The notes beneath the pieces were generated by a model. It was not told where the DNA came from. It did no database searches and saw only the letters and a list, made by a program, of their open reading frames with translations. A stretch of DNA of 64,000 nt from Sulfurospirillum sp. (GTDB lineage: Bacteria > Campylobacterota > Campylobacteria > Campylobacterales > Sulfurospirillaceae), in the NCBI GenBank assembly GCA_016744795.1, contig JADGDR010000001.1:62001-126000 (forward strand), read 5' to 3'. The position numbers and the translations under genes are program-made. The first letter of the stretch is position 1. Every line of letters starts with the position of its first letter. This document shows positions 31,001 to 39,417 of the stretch, one piece after another.

Positions 31001-32878
31001 GCCCATGTCTTGTAGGGTCTCAATGGTCTCTCTTGTAGATTTAGATTTAATATTTTTCATATCTATGTTTGAAAGCTCTTTTTTAAGTTTGACAAAATCA
31101 GTAACTGTTACATCATTAAAACTCATTTGGCTCTTTTTGAAAATGTCATATACTACGGAATGCTCCACCGCTTCTCTATCTTTAGCAGAGAGTTTTTTTA
31201 AGAGTTTATCCAGTGTGGAATCTACACTTTTACTCCCTTTCATAAGTGCCTTTGCTATCTCTTCATCTGTCTTTTCATCACCCATGATATTTTTGTGCAG
31301 TTTTGTACCTTGTAACTGCTTCATCTTCCTATATCTAGTAATTGCCTTTTCAAACTGAAGTTTCATTTTTCCTACATCTAGTGGAGCAGACTCTAAAGCT
31401 TCATAAATGCTATCATCAAGTTTTAATTTTATACTCCCAAGAGTTTTTGAATCTTTAAATGATTTAGCAACACTAGGTTTTCTTAATATACGGTTTATAT
31501 CTTCTCTAATATCTATAAATTTAATTACATCCATATCGGAGTTATCTTTAATCCTAGTTAGTAGTGCTTTAAGTTCACTCTCAATTGCATCATTCCCCAC
31601 TCTTCCTTGCAAAGATTCCAAAGCTTGAGGAATATTAGTTTGAGTTAGATTAAATCTAGCTTCAGGCAAAGACTCACTTATAAGCTCTTTGGTCTGTTTA
31701 TACTCTGCTTTTACACTTGTTTCATAATCTTTAATTGTTCCACGAATTTGAGTAGAGTTTGCACTCCTTTTTTCTAACTCTTTTTGAATTTTTGCGGTTC
31801 TTCCTACTACTGTATCTCTTACAGGTTTTGCCAAGTCAGGTGACTGAATAATTACTTTTTCTAAATCATTGAAGAGTACTGCATCTTGTCCAGCAACGTC
31901 AACGAACATATCTTGTATATCTTCAGCTTCTTGGTTAATTGCCCATGACTCTTTAGGCGTGTGTTGAAACTTCGCAGTTTGTTCAACTATCTCTTTTGTT
32001 GCTGCTTCATCATAGCCCTGTTCGGCTATCACTTTTTTGGCTGTATCAATATTGCCATCAGCAATATAGCTTTTTACCTTTTTGGCTACTTTAAAAGGAA
32101 GCTTCAACCCTTTTCCTGCTACTTTAAAAACTCCTGCAGTTAAAACTGTAAGAATTGGGTCAGCCATAGCCTCTTCAGTTGCTTTTTTAAAAGCAAATTT
32201 TGCATCAATATCACGATCGAGTTCAAAGGCATTTATGGTTGTATCGGCTACGCTTCCTGTAAATGCACCAACAGCACCACCAATTAAAGCACCACCAATT
32301 TTCGTAGCTGGAGTTGAGCCATAATTTGAACCTTTACTCGCTCCTGCTATTGCTCCCATAATTGTTCCTGCATTTGCTTTGCTGTCTGCTTGAAGAGTAT
32401 CTATGAGGTTTTCTAGTGGTATCTCCTTATTTCCCATTACTAAAATCTTCTCATTTTTTTCATTTAATCCAAGCTGACCTAATCCATTAACTTGCAAAAT
32501 TTTATCATACTCAAGCAATCTTTTTTGTTGTAACTTTTCAAGTTCTATGTAATCTTCTTGGCTTAAATTATCTTTATTAATAAAACTTTTTATTTGAGAT
32601 GAATATAGAGAACTCTCATCTAAGCTATCGGCCTTTGCTATTAAGTCTAATGCCTTTTGTTTAAGCCTATCCTCTTCTATGCCATCAAGCCCTTTTGTCA
32701 TTGTATTTATTGGGTGAGCTAAAACATCTCCAATATTTTGTGCATAATTTCCTGCTGTCTTAACAGCACTTAAAAAAGCATTGGGTTTTTTGGGTTTTTC
32801 CCACTGTATATCTTCTTCGTTTATAGTTGGTTTTTCTTTGGGTATATCCCACTGTATATCTTCTTCATTAATTTTCAT
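28025..32878 (-). CDS. Giant virion / polyvalent protein (phage-plasmid A)
   Basis: A 1617-residue protein. The N-terminus holds a near-repeat (NEEDIQWDIPKEKPT / NEEDIQWEKPKKP). Residues about 160-250 are Gly/Ala-rich and hydrophobic. Long coiled-coil regions follow to about 900, then AAVEEVKVQREKEIATEA. The last ~300 residues contain LFIEEIQSDWHQTGKKEGYQ, FKKSWHELAVKRVIKDAVDNGY and ISWTTAKQQEKRYSLGKSLEE, a conserved domain often at the C-terminus of very large phage and mobile-element proteins (polyvalent or internal virion type). It probably enters the cell with the DNA. No protease or transglycosylase motif was recognised. Confidence 0.7.
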   Translation of the reverse strand: MKINEEDIQWDIPKEKPTINEEDIQWEKPKKPNAFLSAVKTAGNYAQNIGDVLAHPINTMTKGLDGIEEDRLKQKALDLIAKADSLDESSLYSSQIKSFINKDNLSQEDYIELEKLQQKRLLEYDKILQVNGLGQLGLNEKNEKILVMGNKEIPLENLIDTLQADSKANAGTIMGAIAGASKGSNYGSTPATKIGGALIGGAVGAFTGSVADTTINAFELDRDIDAKFAFKKATEEAMADPILTVLTAGVFKVAGKGLKLPFKVAKKVKSYIADGNIDTAKKVIAEQGYDEAATKEIVEQTAKFQHTPKESWAINQEAEDIQDMFVDVAGQDAVLFNDLEKVIIQSPDLAKPVRDTVVGRTAKIQKELEKRSANSTQIRGTIKDYETSVKAEYKQTKELISESLPEARFNLTQTNIPQALESLQGRVGNDAIESELKALLTRIKDNSDMDVIKFIDIREDINRILRKPSVAKSFKDSKTLGSIKLKLDDSIYEALESAPLDVGKMKLQFEKAITRYRKMKQLQGTKLHKNIMGDEKTDEEIAKALMKGSKSVDSTLDKLLKKLSAKDREAVEHSVVYDIFKKSQMSFNDVTVTDFVKLKKELSNIDMKNIKSKSTRETIETLQDMGKWFKNDPKLLEATTKSADPTMNQGISQDPFVRYRTKVANFLTDYITMYSPMRMGRSPSFRFHLKKSLKKKRGTTNFLNEMMKHKDVPETLLNSLQKTLKEYQKEIVKQADPKAKVEQKNIQQLIDEMAKRVEESKPKVVQTQAREILPPKLSDDLNERAAQLEYAKSKGQAGIDEYLLKLEKQKPYDPYDLGIKPTKIEEKPLLQEPTSTVIPKVEVAAPKTSSLSELDIESIKTDTTIRENMDILESLVDSRPAQKKLTKAEVESMGIESEDEMAEFYASQELKEALHVESFSKREFAALKLGKADESLKARARAAVEEVKVQREKEIATEANLLFSKGYDNLGVAFASSVEQDENGGYTLDPQAFILALGGYSVAKAVLTHKAIKPHIKNAITSSLKQIEDKALSGDVRAKALLGIQAIVKSPVQKEKRGIFNVTFNGKNSTQVRKADLDSLIKYEKGNNKKGAIHIQKHLEDGSKGEVSTEELLNIGTVIRDGKFYNSYGKNIYELEKDGITFKAVTSGNKDERVITFYSDRAKGEDFPSPKGGSLSITNNLDSKNMGEGTHSMGGITSTSPTHESIIAKDETKNQIFSHGALASAGATNGFTLEDDGSLSFDSQDMLKGMAIGAGLEIFGSRLLKGGSASMRRGSIGIKPDLHVNIHSRASEVIEAKMPNKITPSALKSMLKKNGIKDEELIWSGISELKRGMVTKEEVNELIQANSLQLNEIIKKDPTTQKYIAYTEEGGTNYKEILVTLPEIEGAFKSSHWDETNVVAFIRQKDRVIDGKKTLFIEEIQSDWHQTGKKEGYQNTPQAPFKKSWHELAVKRVIKDAVDNGYEQISWTTAKQQEKRYSLGKSLEEVSYKINDDQTYTLEILHKNGARDRRAYINKIDLQDHIGQDLALRVANAEGEGLISGKNLVIPNEGMKVFYDKMIPSAVKKFLKTSPKKVKHNDQEVWVAKIKDETRKLLRDKGLPLFSLSGAISLEGVSDGS

Positions 32879-34154
32879 AAGCTACACTCCCATCATCATA
32901 ACGAACTACTTTTTTCTGAGCTCTTTTGTCATAACCAGTAGCAACTATCTTTTTTTGTTTGGGAGCTACTAGAGTTACTTTTTTCTTTTTTTTGTTCTCC
33001 CCAAATTTTTTAATTGAATTCTGGTAAGCAGTATCAAGAGGAACTAGCATCTTCTCAAGAGCAGAAGTTTTATAATTAGCAAAATCACTACTATCTAATT
33101 TCGATTTTGTTATGTCTCTTATTGTTTTAATGTAATTTGTAAGTTGGGCTTTATATACATTTTCAGTAGCATTTGGGTCTGGTAGCGTACCCTCTAAAAG
33201 TGCCTGTTCATTTGCACTTAATGTTGCTCCCATATTTTCAAACTCTTTGGCTATAACTTTTACTTTTGTTAAGTTTTGGTTGTACTGAGCCATATTTTTA
33301 TCTGCCCCATAAAAATATTTACTAGCATTGTGAACACCTCTATCAGCCCATCCAATGTAATCACTGTCATAGTCATCTACTAAAGAAGTAAGAACCTTTC
33401 CCATTGCATTTGCCGCACCAACTTGCTGCACATATTTTTGGCTCATTTTTTGTTTTTCAAGAGCTGAGTTTGATTTGTCATACTCTCTTATAATTTCACC
33501 TGATTGAGAATCTATGAGAACTTGTTTATCTCCTACGTTAGTAATTTTAGTTTTTCTCTCTTTAGGCTTTGGATTGAGTTTATTTTCTAAAACTTTTATA
33601 TTTAAAGCTTGAGCATCTCTTTTGTAGAGCATAGCTTCAACTTGACCAATAGCTTTATTGTTTAGCCCCTGGTCTTCTATGAGTTTTGGTATATACTCTT
33701 TAAACTTTGAATAAGTCATGTTTTGTGGTAGAGAATTATAAACTTCCATAGCCTGATTATGGTTAAACTCTGTTTGAATTCCATCGTAATAGGCTTTTGC
33801 TTTAGTTCTCTCTTGGGGGGAGTTAAATTGATATGTTTTTTCTAACTCATCTAAACTCTTAAAGTTTATCATCTGCTTTGAAACTTCTTTGTCAGCTAAC
33901 TCATCACCCTTTTCCATCATGCTTATGTCAAAAGTTTGTTCATTTCTCTCATTATTCGCTTTTGTAGTGTCCATATTTAGATCACGCATATTCATAATTT
34001 GGTCATTAATCAGATTTCTTTTTTTTAACTCTTCAGCATCCTCTTTAATTTTAACTGCTCCATTAATTACATCTGAAAAAGAAGTAAAAGCATTGTCAAA
34101 ATTATTTTTTGGAAGACCTGTAAAAATTACATTTTTTGTATCAAAACCACCCAT
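32868..34154 (-). CDS. Coiled-coil structural protein (phage-plasmid A)
   Basis: Unrecognised 428-residue Lys/Asn/Gln-rich helical protein, with heptad-like stretches about 40-110 and 160-200 and a C-terminal beta motif (ATGYDKRAQKKVVRYDDGSVAYEN). Upstream of the giant gene (11-base overlap). Possibly an internal virion protein forming the ejection apparatus with it. A candidate late promoter lies about 54 bases ahead of its start. Confidence 0.6.
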   Translation of the reverse strand: MGGFDTKNVIFTGLPKNNFDNAFTSFSDVINGAVKIKEDAEELKKRNLINDQIMNMRDLNMDTTKANNERNEQTFDISMMEKGDELADKEVSKQMINFKSLDELEKTYQFNSPQERTKAKAYYDGIQTEFNHNQAMEVYNSLPQNMTYSKFKEYIPKLIEDQGLNNKAIGQVEAMLYKRDAQALNIKVLENKLNPKPKERKTKITNVGDKQVLIDSQSGEIIREYDKSNSALEKQKMSQKYVQQVGAANAMGKVLTSLVDDYDSDYIGWADRGVHNASKYFYGADKNMAQYNQNLTKVKVIAKEFENMGATLSANEQALLEGTLPDPNATENVYKAQLTNYIKTIRDITKSKLDSSDFANYKTSALEKMLVPLDTAYQNSIKKFGENKKKKKVTLVAPKQKKIVATGYDKRAQKKVVRYDDGSVAYEN

Positions 34155-34198
34155 AAAAGACTCCTATCGTTTTTCTTTAGTTTAACGATAAAAGCCTA

Positions 34199-34223
34199 TT
34201 TATAGAGGTAATTATGAGGGTAA
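34199..34223 (-). promoter_or_regulatory. Candidate phage-plasmid A late promoter, copy 2
   Basis: Minus strand TTACCCTCATAATT (34223-34210), five bases, then TATAAA. Same layout as the copies at 8455-8479 and 39418-39442. It stands between the portal stop and the 428-residue gene, about 54 bases from the start codon. Confidence 0.5.
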
Positions 34224-34230
34224 TTAAGTG

Positions 34231-36009
34231 TTAAGCACTCATAAGTTTATTGAAGTTATTTTGACTTGCCATTGCATTTGCTTTGACAGTGTTAAGTGCT
34301 GTTTCACTTTTTTGTTTGTCTATGATACCTTTTAGTTTTTCTATCTCAAGTTTCATCATTTCCATTTGCTCAGGTGGAGCTTGTTTGGTTTTTCTCTCCT
34401 GAATTTTTCTCTCTAAGATTTTAACCATAGCAGGAGCATTTGGTGCATCGTGGTCTTTTAGTACTTCAGCACTAAGCTCATATGCTGCTTCTGCATCAAG
34501 TCCTTTTATGAATTTAAGTAAATCTATGTTTTTATTAAATCTCTCAGCACTTGAACTCATTGGTTTCATAGCAGTTGAGTAGGTAAGGCTGTAACTTCCA
34601 TCTCTTAAATTGTTTTCTACTATTGGAACTTTCCAACCATCTACTATGTTGTATTGAGCTATTCCGTACTCGTCACGTTGAGGTATATTATATTCTAATA
34701 CACTCTCTTCTCCTAAAATTTCAACTTGGCGGTTTGCATCGTAGAATTGAGTTATCATTTTAACTGCTATTTTCATGCTTCTTTTTTGTAAGTTTTCACA
34801 AGCCATAATGTAGTCACCAAGTCCTGCAATTCCAATTTCGAGACGTTTACCTATGGCTTCTCCACTTAAGCGATTATTTGCCATAGCTAAGAACTCATCA
34901 TTTGCACCAATAATCTCTTTTATTTGAGCACGTCCATCTTTAATGACTGCCAAGAAGTCTTGTATTTTTCTGTTTTGGTTAATTTCTCTTATGCGATTTG
35001 GGTCAGTAACTTCAACTGCTGCATCATCTTCACTCCACTCTTCTTTGAACTCTTCCACATCTTCAACTGCATTTGGTCCTAGTAAAAGTTTAACATTCCC
35101 TAGAATGTTAAAGAGTCTCAGTTTAGCAAAATTAATAGAGTCTTGAATTGGAACTATGTCTTTAAAAAGCCCATACCATTCACCTGTCTTTTTTCTCTTA
35201 GTCACATAAGATACTGCAAAAGGAAAACCATCAAACTCGTAAGGGCTTGGCTCATGCATTAAAAATACATTATCCACCCAGTAAGCAAAAGAGTACTCCA
35301 TCTTTTTAGTTTTACGATTAAATTCTCTGTACCAAGTTTCGCAAAGAAGTACTTCATCTCTAGAGGCACTTGTGTGTTCTCTATCAAATTTGCTATCATT
35401 TGTCCAGTTTGCACTACTTTGTATTTGGTCTATTTTATCCTCATCAAAGAACATATAGAGGTCTGAGCGTTTGATGTAATTTAGAAAGTGAATATAATTT
35501 CCATCGGAGTAGTCTTTTTCATTTGCGTAACTATCAAGGACCACGCCATCCATTGGCTCGTTTTTTATAAACACATCTTTATATGTATTACCCTGCTCAT
35601 CTACTCTGTCACTTCTCTCTTTAACAAAAATTCTTTGAACTGCACGTCCTTTGTTTTGAAGTTCTAATTCTGAGTCTGCTTTTTCACTTTGATACTCTGA
35701 GTGATTTGCAATGTGACGCATGAGTTCTTGCAAAATAACAGCCTTTTGTTTGTCAGCTCTTTTTCTCTCTTTAACTTTAACTTCGGTATTGCGATTTCTC
35801 ATGTAACCTTGGACTTTACCGCCCACCTTTTTCATGTTGTTTTCCCACTGTTCAGGTTGACCTCTCTCTTCAATGGTAATCTTTACATCTTCAGGAAGTT
35901 GATCACCATGATACATGTCATCAGTTCTATTTTCAAGCTCTATTGATTTGGAAACTCTGAGCATTTCATCGTTTATTTGGTCTTTGAATACTTGAGTAGT
36001 TTCACCCAT
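34231..36009 (-). CDS. P22-like portal protein (phage-plasmid A)
   Basis: A 592-residue portal. Features recalling the P22 portal family include the N-terminal RVSKSIELE...DDMYHGDQ, a central FPFAVSYVTKRKKTGEWYGLFKDIVPIQDSINFAKLRLFNIL segment, SGEAIGKRLEIG near 375, and a C-terminal coiled tail (QMEMMKLEIEKLKGIIDKQ). Twelve copies would form the DNA gateway bound by TerL. Portal B (47701-49329) is clearly a different protein. Confidence 0.8.
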   Translation of the reverse strand: MGETTQVFKDQINDEMLRVSKSIELENRTDDMYHGDQLPEDVKITIEERGQPEQWENNMKKVGGKVQGYMRNRNTEVKVKERKRADKQKAVILQELMRHIANHSEYQSEKADSELELQNKGRAVQRIFVKERSDRVDEQGNTYKDVFIKNEPMDGVVLDSYANEKDYSDGNYIHFLNYIKRSDLYMFFDEDKIDQIQSSANWTNDSKFDREHTSASRDEVLLCETWYREFNRKTKKMEYSFAYWVDNVFLMHEPSPYEFDGFPFAVSYVTKRKKTGEWYGLFKDIVPIQDSINFAKLRLFNILGNVKLLLGPNAVEDVEEFKEEWSEDDAAVEVTDPNRIREINQNRKIQDFLAVIKDGRAQIKEIIGANDEFLAMANNRLSGEAIGKRLEIGIAGLGDYIMACENLQKRSMKIAVKMITQFYDANRQVEILGEESVLEYNIPQRDEYGIAQYNIVDGWKVPIVENNLRDGSYSLTYSTAMKPMSSSAERFNKNIDLLKFIKGLDAEAAYELSAEVLKDHDAPNAPAMVKILERKIQERKTKQAPPEQMEMMKLEIEKLKGIIDKQKSETALNTVKANAMASQNNFNKLMSA

Positions 36010-36018
36010 TTTTCTCTC

Positions 36019-36342
36019 CTAAAGACAATCTGGATGCAAAGGGTTAAGAGTACAATCAACTTTAGTTTTACCAAAAACATTATCTATCCCTATATTAAGA
36101 TTGTTTTGGGCTTCATTTTGTCTATCTACACTTCTGTTATAGTCTTTCATTTTAAAGTCCATCATGTCATCAAACTGTTTTTGCTGCATCTTTGCACTTT
36201 CATACTGACCTATTGTTCCTACTACATTTGCTATATTTTTGTAGTCATCACTATCTAAATTTTTAACTACTTTTGAAGAAGCAGATACCCCATTTGAAAT
36301 AACCTCTTTTAAATCATCTAACCAACTAAAATCAATATCCAT
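36019..36342 (-). CDS. Small late protein (phage-plasmid A)
   Basis: Unrecognised 107-residue protein, counterpart of the 80-residue gene at 1749-1991 in B (see NVFGKTK near the end). Helical with a small Gly-containing middle (ANVVGTIGQYESAKMQQKQF) and a C-terminal CTLNPLHPDCL with two Cys. It begins just after the 198-residue gene and ends before the portal. Confidence 0.6.
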   Translation of the reverse strand: MDIDFSWLDDLKEVISNGVSASSKVVKNLDSDDYKNIANVVGTIGQYESAKMQQKQFDDMMDFKMKDYNRSVDRQNEAQNNLNIGIDNVFGKTKVDCTLNPLHPDCL

Positions 36343-36344
36343 CT

Positions 36345-36941
36345 TTAAACCTTTTTGTATTTGCTTCGTACACCTTTGGACTTAACTTTTCCAAAGTTTT
36401 TAAGCATATTTTTTTCTATTTCATAGTCTCTTTTATACGCATTTACTAAAACTCTATTATCTCTACTTGGGTTCTTTTCCCACACTTTTGCAAAAAAACT
36501 ATGACTAAGAGCTTCCATATAATGTTCAGGTAATTTTATTTCACAATCAATATTTTTGATTTCATCAAGATATTTGTATCTTATGTCTATTTTTTCTCCA
36601 TCTTGAAAAGGGGCTTTAGAAATTCCTAAATCATGGTTATATGTAGTACAAATTCCACTCTCAATCTTTAACACTTTAAAAAATTTACTATTTGCAACAA
36701 CCCTATACTCTACTCCATCTACCAGCACAGATATTGGTTTTATCATTTTATGTTCAAGACGATATTTCCATTGGTCTTTTACTCCCAAAATATCCTCTTG
36801 AGCTAAAAAATAAGGCACGTCAGTTTGTAGAGAATTATAAGCTCTTTGAAGTGCAAAAAATAAAATTGGTTCACTCCAAAACTCTTTACTTTTTTCGTTT
36901 AGAGTGTCTCTCTTTGCTTCTATAAACTCTATTGCTTTCAT
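36345..36941 (-). CDS. Head-tail adaptor candidate (phage-plasmid A)
   Basis: A 198-residue protein from the ATG at 36941 (AGGAG six bases upstream); an open frame extends to 37106 but its extra part overlaps the next gene and is very basic. The layout, helical start (FALQRAYNSLQTDVPYFL), beta middle (VLVDGVEYRVVANSKFFKVL) and final LPEHYMEALSHSFFAKVWEKNP, recalls podovirus adaptor proteins that sit under the portal. Between capsid and portal genes, which supports this. Low certainty. Confidence 0.55.
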   Translation of the reverse strand: MKAIEFIEAKRDTLNEKSKEFWSEPILFFALQRAYNSLQTDVPYFLAQEDILGVKDQWKYRLEHKMIKPISVLVDGVEYRVVANSKFFKVLKIESGICTTYNHDLGISKAPFQDGEKIDIRYKYLDEIKNIDCEIKLPEHYMEALSHSFFAKVWEKNPSRDNRVLVNAYKRDYEIEKNMLKNFGKVKSKGVRSKYKKV

Positions 36942-36990
36942 GTTATCTCCTAACTTGCAAATAAAGGGGAAATAAACCCCTCTATAATTA

Positions 36991-37296
36991 CTACTGTTTT
37001 TTACTTTTTTTCGACTCTTTAGCTGTCTTCTCTTGATTCTCTTCTTCTTGAAGAGTGTCCCCCTCCTCCACTTCTTTGCTAGGAGCAAACAAAGAAGCAG
37101 TATCATCAGGAGATATCTCTTTAAAAGGCAATCTTTTGAGTTTTACCCATCTAAGACTTTCTTTAGGGATAAGAATTATATCTCCTTGATTTAGTAACTC
37201 TTTTGGCTTTGTTGCAAAAAGCTCTAAAGGGTAATTCTCCTCTTCCCCAATATATTCAATCATTGCTATGGCAGTAGGAATTACAATTCTTCTCAT
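36991..37296 (-). CDS. Capsid-associated small protein (phage-plasmid A)
   Basis: Unrecognised 101-residue protein: beta-rich N-terminus (RRIVIPTAIAMIEYIG; QGDIILIPKESLRWVKLKRLPF) and a Glu/Lys-rich tail (EEENQEKTAKESKKSKKQ). Two bases after the major capsid gene. In B the protein at 47247-47645 has a similar plan and may be its counterpart; a decoration or head-completion role is possible. Confidence 0.5.
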   Translation of the reverse strand: MRRIVIPTAIAMIEYIGEEENYPLELFATKPKELLNQGDIILIPKESLRWVKLKRLPFKEISPDDTASLFAPSKEVEEGDTLQEEENQEKTAKESKKSKKQ

Positions 37297-37297
37297 C

Positions 37298-38389
37298 TTA
37301 CTTCACCGCTGAAATAACTACGATTAAACCATAATCATTGTTGTGCCATACAGTTTCTTTTTCAGCCGCTGTTGTTCCTTGAAACTTGGCTTTAGCAACA
37401 CCCATATCTCTATCAATTCCCACTTTGGCTTTCTTTTTCATGTCATAGGTATCTTCATACCACTCGAACCCACCATCCATAGGCATTAGTACGGCAGTTG
37501 CACCTAAGAAAAGGTTTATCTCAGTCTTTACACTTGTTCCTGCATAAGCAGAAATCTGGTCTGATGTAAAGATACCAGAGTCATCATCACTTACTGTTCC
37601 ATCATTTATCAAAACTACATCGTCAACAACTCCAAGCTTTGAGCTAAACAAAGGAGAATCTAAGTTATTGGTGGTTGCTGCTTCTTGTAAAGCAGTCCAT
37701 TCAGGGTCTAATTTAATATGTTTAGCTGACTTGTTACCAACTTTCATTAAATAAATCTTTCTAGTAACCTCTATACCATGTGCATCTTTTTCTACAATTA
37801 CTTGAATAGGACGCAACTTTGGTCTTGGGTTTCCCTCAGCATCTTCACCGCTAGTTGCTTGGTCTAAAGCTTGTCTAACGTCAGCTACGCTAAAAACATC
37901 ACCTTTCACAATATCAGCAGGAGTTACCGAGTCTGGGTGAGCAGATATAACCATATTTGTAGCATCTGTTGAGAGTTTTCTAGTTATGGTATCATCCATT
38001 TTTTTCATTCCCCAACTTTTTAAAGCACTTTTTGCTGTACTTGTAAATTTGACGAATTGAACCTGATTTAAGATTTTTAATTTTTCTCCACTCTTCACAG
38101 AGTTACCAAAACTCTCTAAGCTAACTGTTTGATGTAAGAAGTTAAGTACATCTTCATTTGTATCAAAATCAGCATTTCCCTCAACTCCTGAGCCTGTAAG
38201 GTTTGCTTGCAGTGGAATTGTTACCGTGCCTGCTAGTTTATTCTCATTTAACTCTGTTTTAATAACAGCGTTATCACTTTGAGCCATAAATTGAGCCCAT
38301 TTTGAGCCTTTCATCATTGCTACTGTTAGAGACAGTGCTAATTTGTGTTTTACTTTCGCCGTACTAAGCGTAAAATTTCTTTGTGCCAT
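37298..38389 (-). CDS. Major capsid protein, N4-gp56 type (phage-plasmid A)
   Basis: A 363-residue HK97-fold capsid protein of the N4-gp56 family (DUF4043-like). Visible family traits: start SLTVAMMKGSKWAQFM, KLAGTVTIPLQANLTGSGVEGN, QFVKFTSTAKSALKSWGMKKMDDTI, central RPIQVIVEKDAHGIEVTRKIYLMKVG, and the C-terminal AKVGIDRDMGVAKAKF. Preceded by a scaffold-like gene. Unrelated at sequence level to the capsid protein of B. Confidence 0.85.
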   Translation of the reverse strand: MAQRNFTLSTAKVKHKLALSLTVAMMKGSKWAQFMAQSDNAVIKTELNENKLAGTVTIPLQANLTGSGVEGNADFDTNEDVLNFLHQTVSLESFGNSVKSGEKLKILNQVQFVKFTSTAKSALKSWGMKKMDDTITRKLSTDATNMVISAHPDSVTPADIVKGDVFSVADVRQALDQATSGEDAEGNPRPKLRPIQVIVEKDAHGIEVTRKIYLMKVGNKSAKHIKLDPEWTALQEAATTNNLDSPLFSSKLGVVDDVVLINDGTVSDDDSGIFTSDQISAYAGTSVKTEINLFLGATAVLMPMDGGFEWYEDTYDMKKKAKVGIDRDMGVAKAKFQGTTAAEKETVWHNNDYGLIVVISAVK

Positions 38390-38393
38390 TTGA

Positions 38394-38612
38394 TTATCCT
38401 TTTTTTAATCCAATTTGTTTTAAATACTCTTCATCAATGACTTTTATGTCTTCTTTTTCACTCTGTATGAATTTCTTTAATCTTTTAACTCTTGCTGGGT
38501 CTTTGTTTATTTCGGTGAGTCTTTTGAGACATCTTAAGTCGTCTTCACTCTCCCATTTAAACTCTTCATCTTGTTCTATTGCTAGTGCAGTACACTTTTT
38601 TTTCTTTGCCAT
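38394..38612 (-). CDS. Small charged protein between scaffold and capsid (phage-plasmid A)
   Basis: Unrecognised 72-residue Lys/Glu-rich protein (MAKKKKCTALAIEQDEEFKW...LRCLKRLTEINKDPARVKRLKKFIQSEKEDIKVIDEEYLKQIG). Its start overlaps the scaffold-like gene's stop. Possibly a head-assembly helper; no domain seen. Confidence 0.5.
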   Translation of the reverse strand: MAKKKKCTALAIEQDEEFKWESEDDLRCLKRLTEINKDPARVKRLKKFIQSEKEDIKVIDEEYLKQIGLKKG

Positions 38613-39346
38613 TAATCAGTTCCTAATCCTATTAATCTTAAAAATTTTGCATCATTTTCACGCTTACTAACACTTCCTCCTTTTGCAGGTCTTTTTCTGA
38701 TTCCATCTATATTTTTTGGTATTTTTGTTTTTTTGATTGGAGTTTTATCCATTTTTTTATAGATTTTTTCTAAGCCCTCTTCTAAGGTTTTTGACTTTTG
38801 AATCTCTTTGATTTCAGCTCCAGTCATGCTCTCTTTGTAAAAAGCTGTTACTTTTTTAAAGTCAAAGTCAGCATATTTTTGAGTCAAAGTTTTTACTGCA
38901 GTTACTTGAGCTTTTTTGTTCTGCACGGTAGATAGTTCTTCTTCTTTTGAAGTTAGGTCTTTAGTGTCAGTATTTTCTTTAATGTACTTCTCTTTTGCTT
39001 TTTCAACTGCATCAAAAAACGGTGCTAAATCATCTTCTAATCTTGAATCCCACTCATCTTCACTAAGATGTTCTTCAAGGTTCGAGTTAAAATCTTTTAA
39101 TGATGGTGCACTTTTGGCTTTTAGATTTTCTATTACAACCCCAAGTCTTGCCTCTTGTGTTGAGAGTTCGGTAATATTGTCATTTAAAATATCTATTGTT
39201 TTTGAGTTGTCGAGTTTCTCATGAGAAACTTCTTCACCCTCTTCTTCTTCACCCTCTTCTTCTTCACCCTCTTCTTCTTCACCCTCTTCTTCTTCACCCT
39301 CTTCTTCTTCAATAATCTCCATTAAATCTTCTAATGCCTTATCCAT
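38612..39346 (-). CDS. Scaffolding-like protein with acidic minisatellite (phage-plasmid A)
   Basis: About 244 residues from the ATG at 39346 (GGAG seven bases upstream; a longer reading from 39364 is less likely). Residues 12-36 are a repeated EEEEG tract coded by 15-base DNA repeats. The rest is helical and highly charged with the profile of a scaffold (KLDNSKTIDILNDNITELSTQEARLGVVIENLKAKS; KTLEEGLEKIYKKMDKTP), ending with a basic tail (FLRLIGLGTD after KREND). Position just before the capsid gene supports scaffolding. A parS-like site lies within the gene. Confidence 0.65.
   Translation of the reverse strand: MDKALEDLMEIIEEEEGEEEEGEEEEGEEEEGEEEEGEEVSHEKLDNSKTIDILNDNITELSTQEARLGVVIENLKAKSAPSLKDFNSNLEEHLSEDEWDSRLEDDLAPFFDAVEKAKEKYIKENTDTKDLTSKEEELSTVQNKKAQVTAVKTLTQKYADFDFKKVTAFYKESMTGAEIKEIQKSKTLEEGLEKIYKKMDKTPIKKTKIPKNIDGIRKRPAKGGSVSKRENDAKFLRLIGLGTD
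39214..39229. promoter_or_regulatory. parS-like palindrome 4 (perfect)
   Basis: GTTTCTCATGAGAAAC inside the scaffold-like gene, read as VSHEKL after the acidic repeats. Identical over 18 bases to the site at 11787-11804. Far from sites 1-3 in linear distance, but within the same 38-kb circle. Confidence 0.5.
39231..39310. repeat. 15-bp tandem repeat in scaffold gene
   Basis: CTTCTTCTTCACCCT repeated four full times (39241-39300) with partial units on both sides; encodes EEEEG repeats on the minus strand. Unit length is a multiple of three, so copy-number change would alter length without shifting frame. Confidence 0.9.
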
Positions 39347-39417
39347 CTTTTGCTCCTTAAACAAATTTGAGAAGTATTAAACTTCTTTTAATAAGTTATT
39401 TTAGTGGGTATTGGGTG

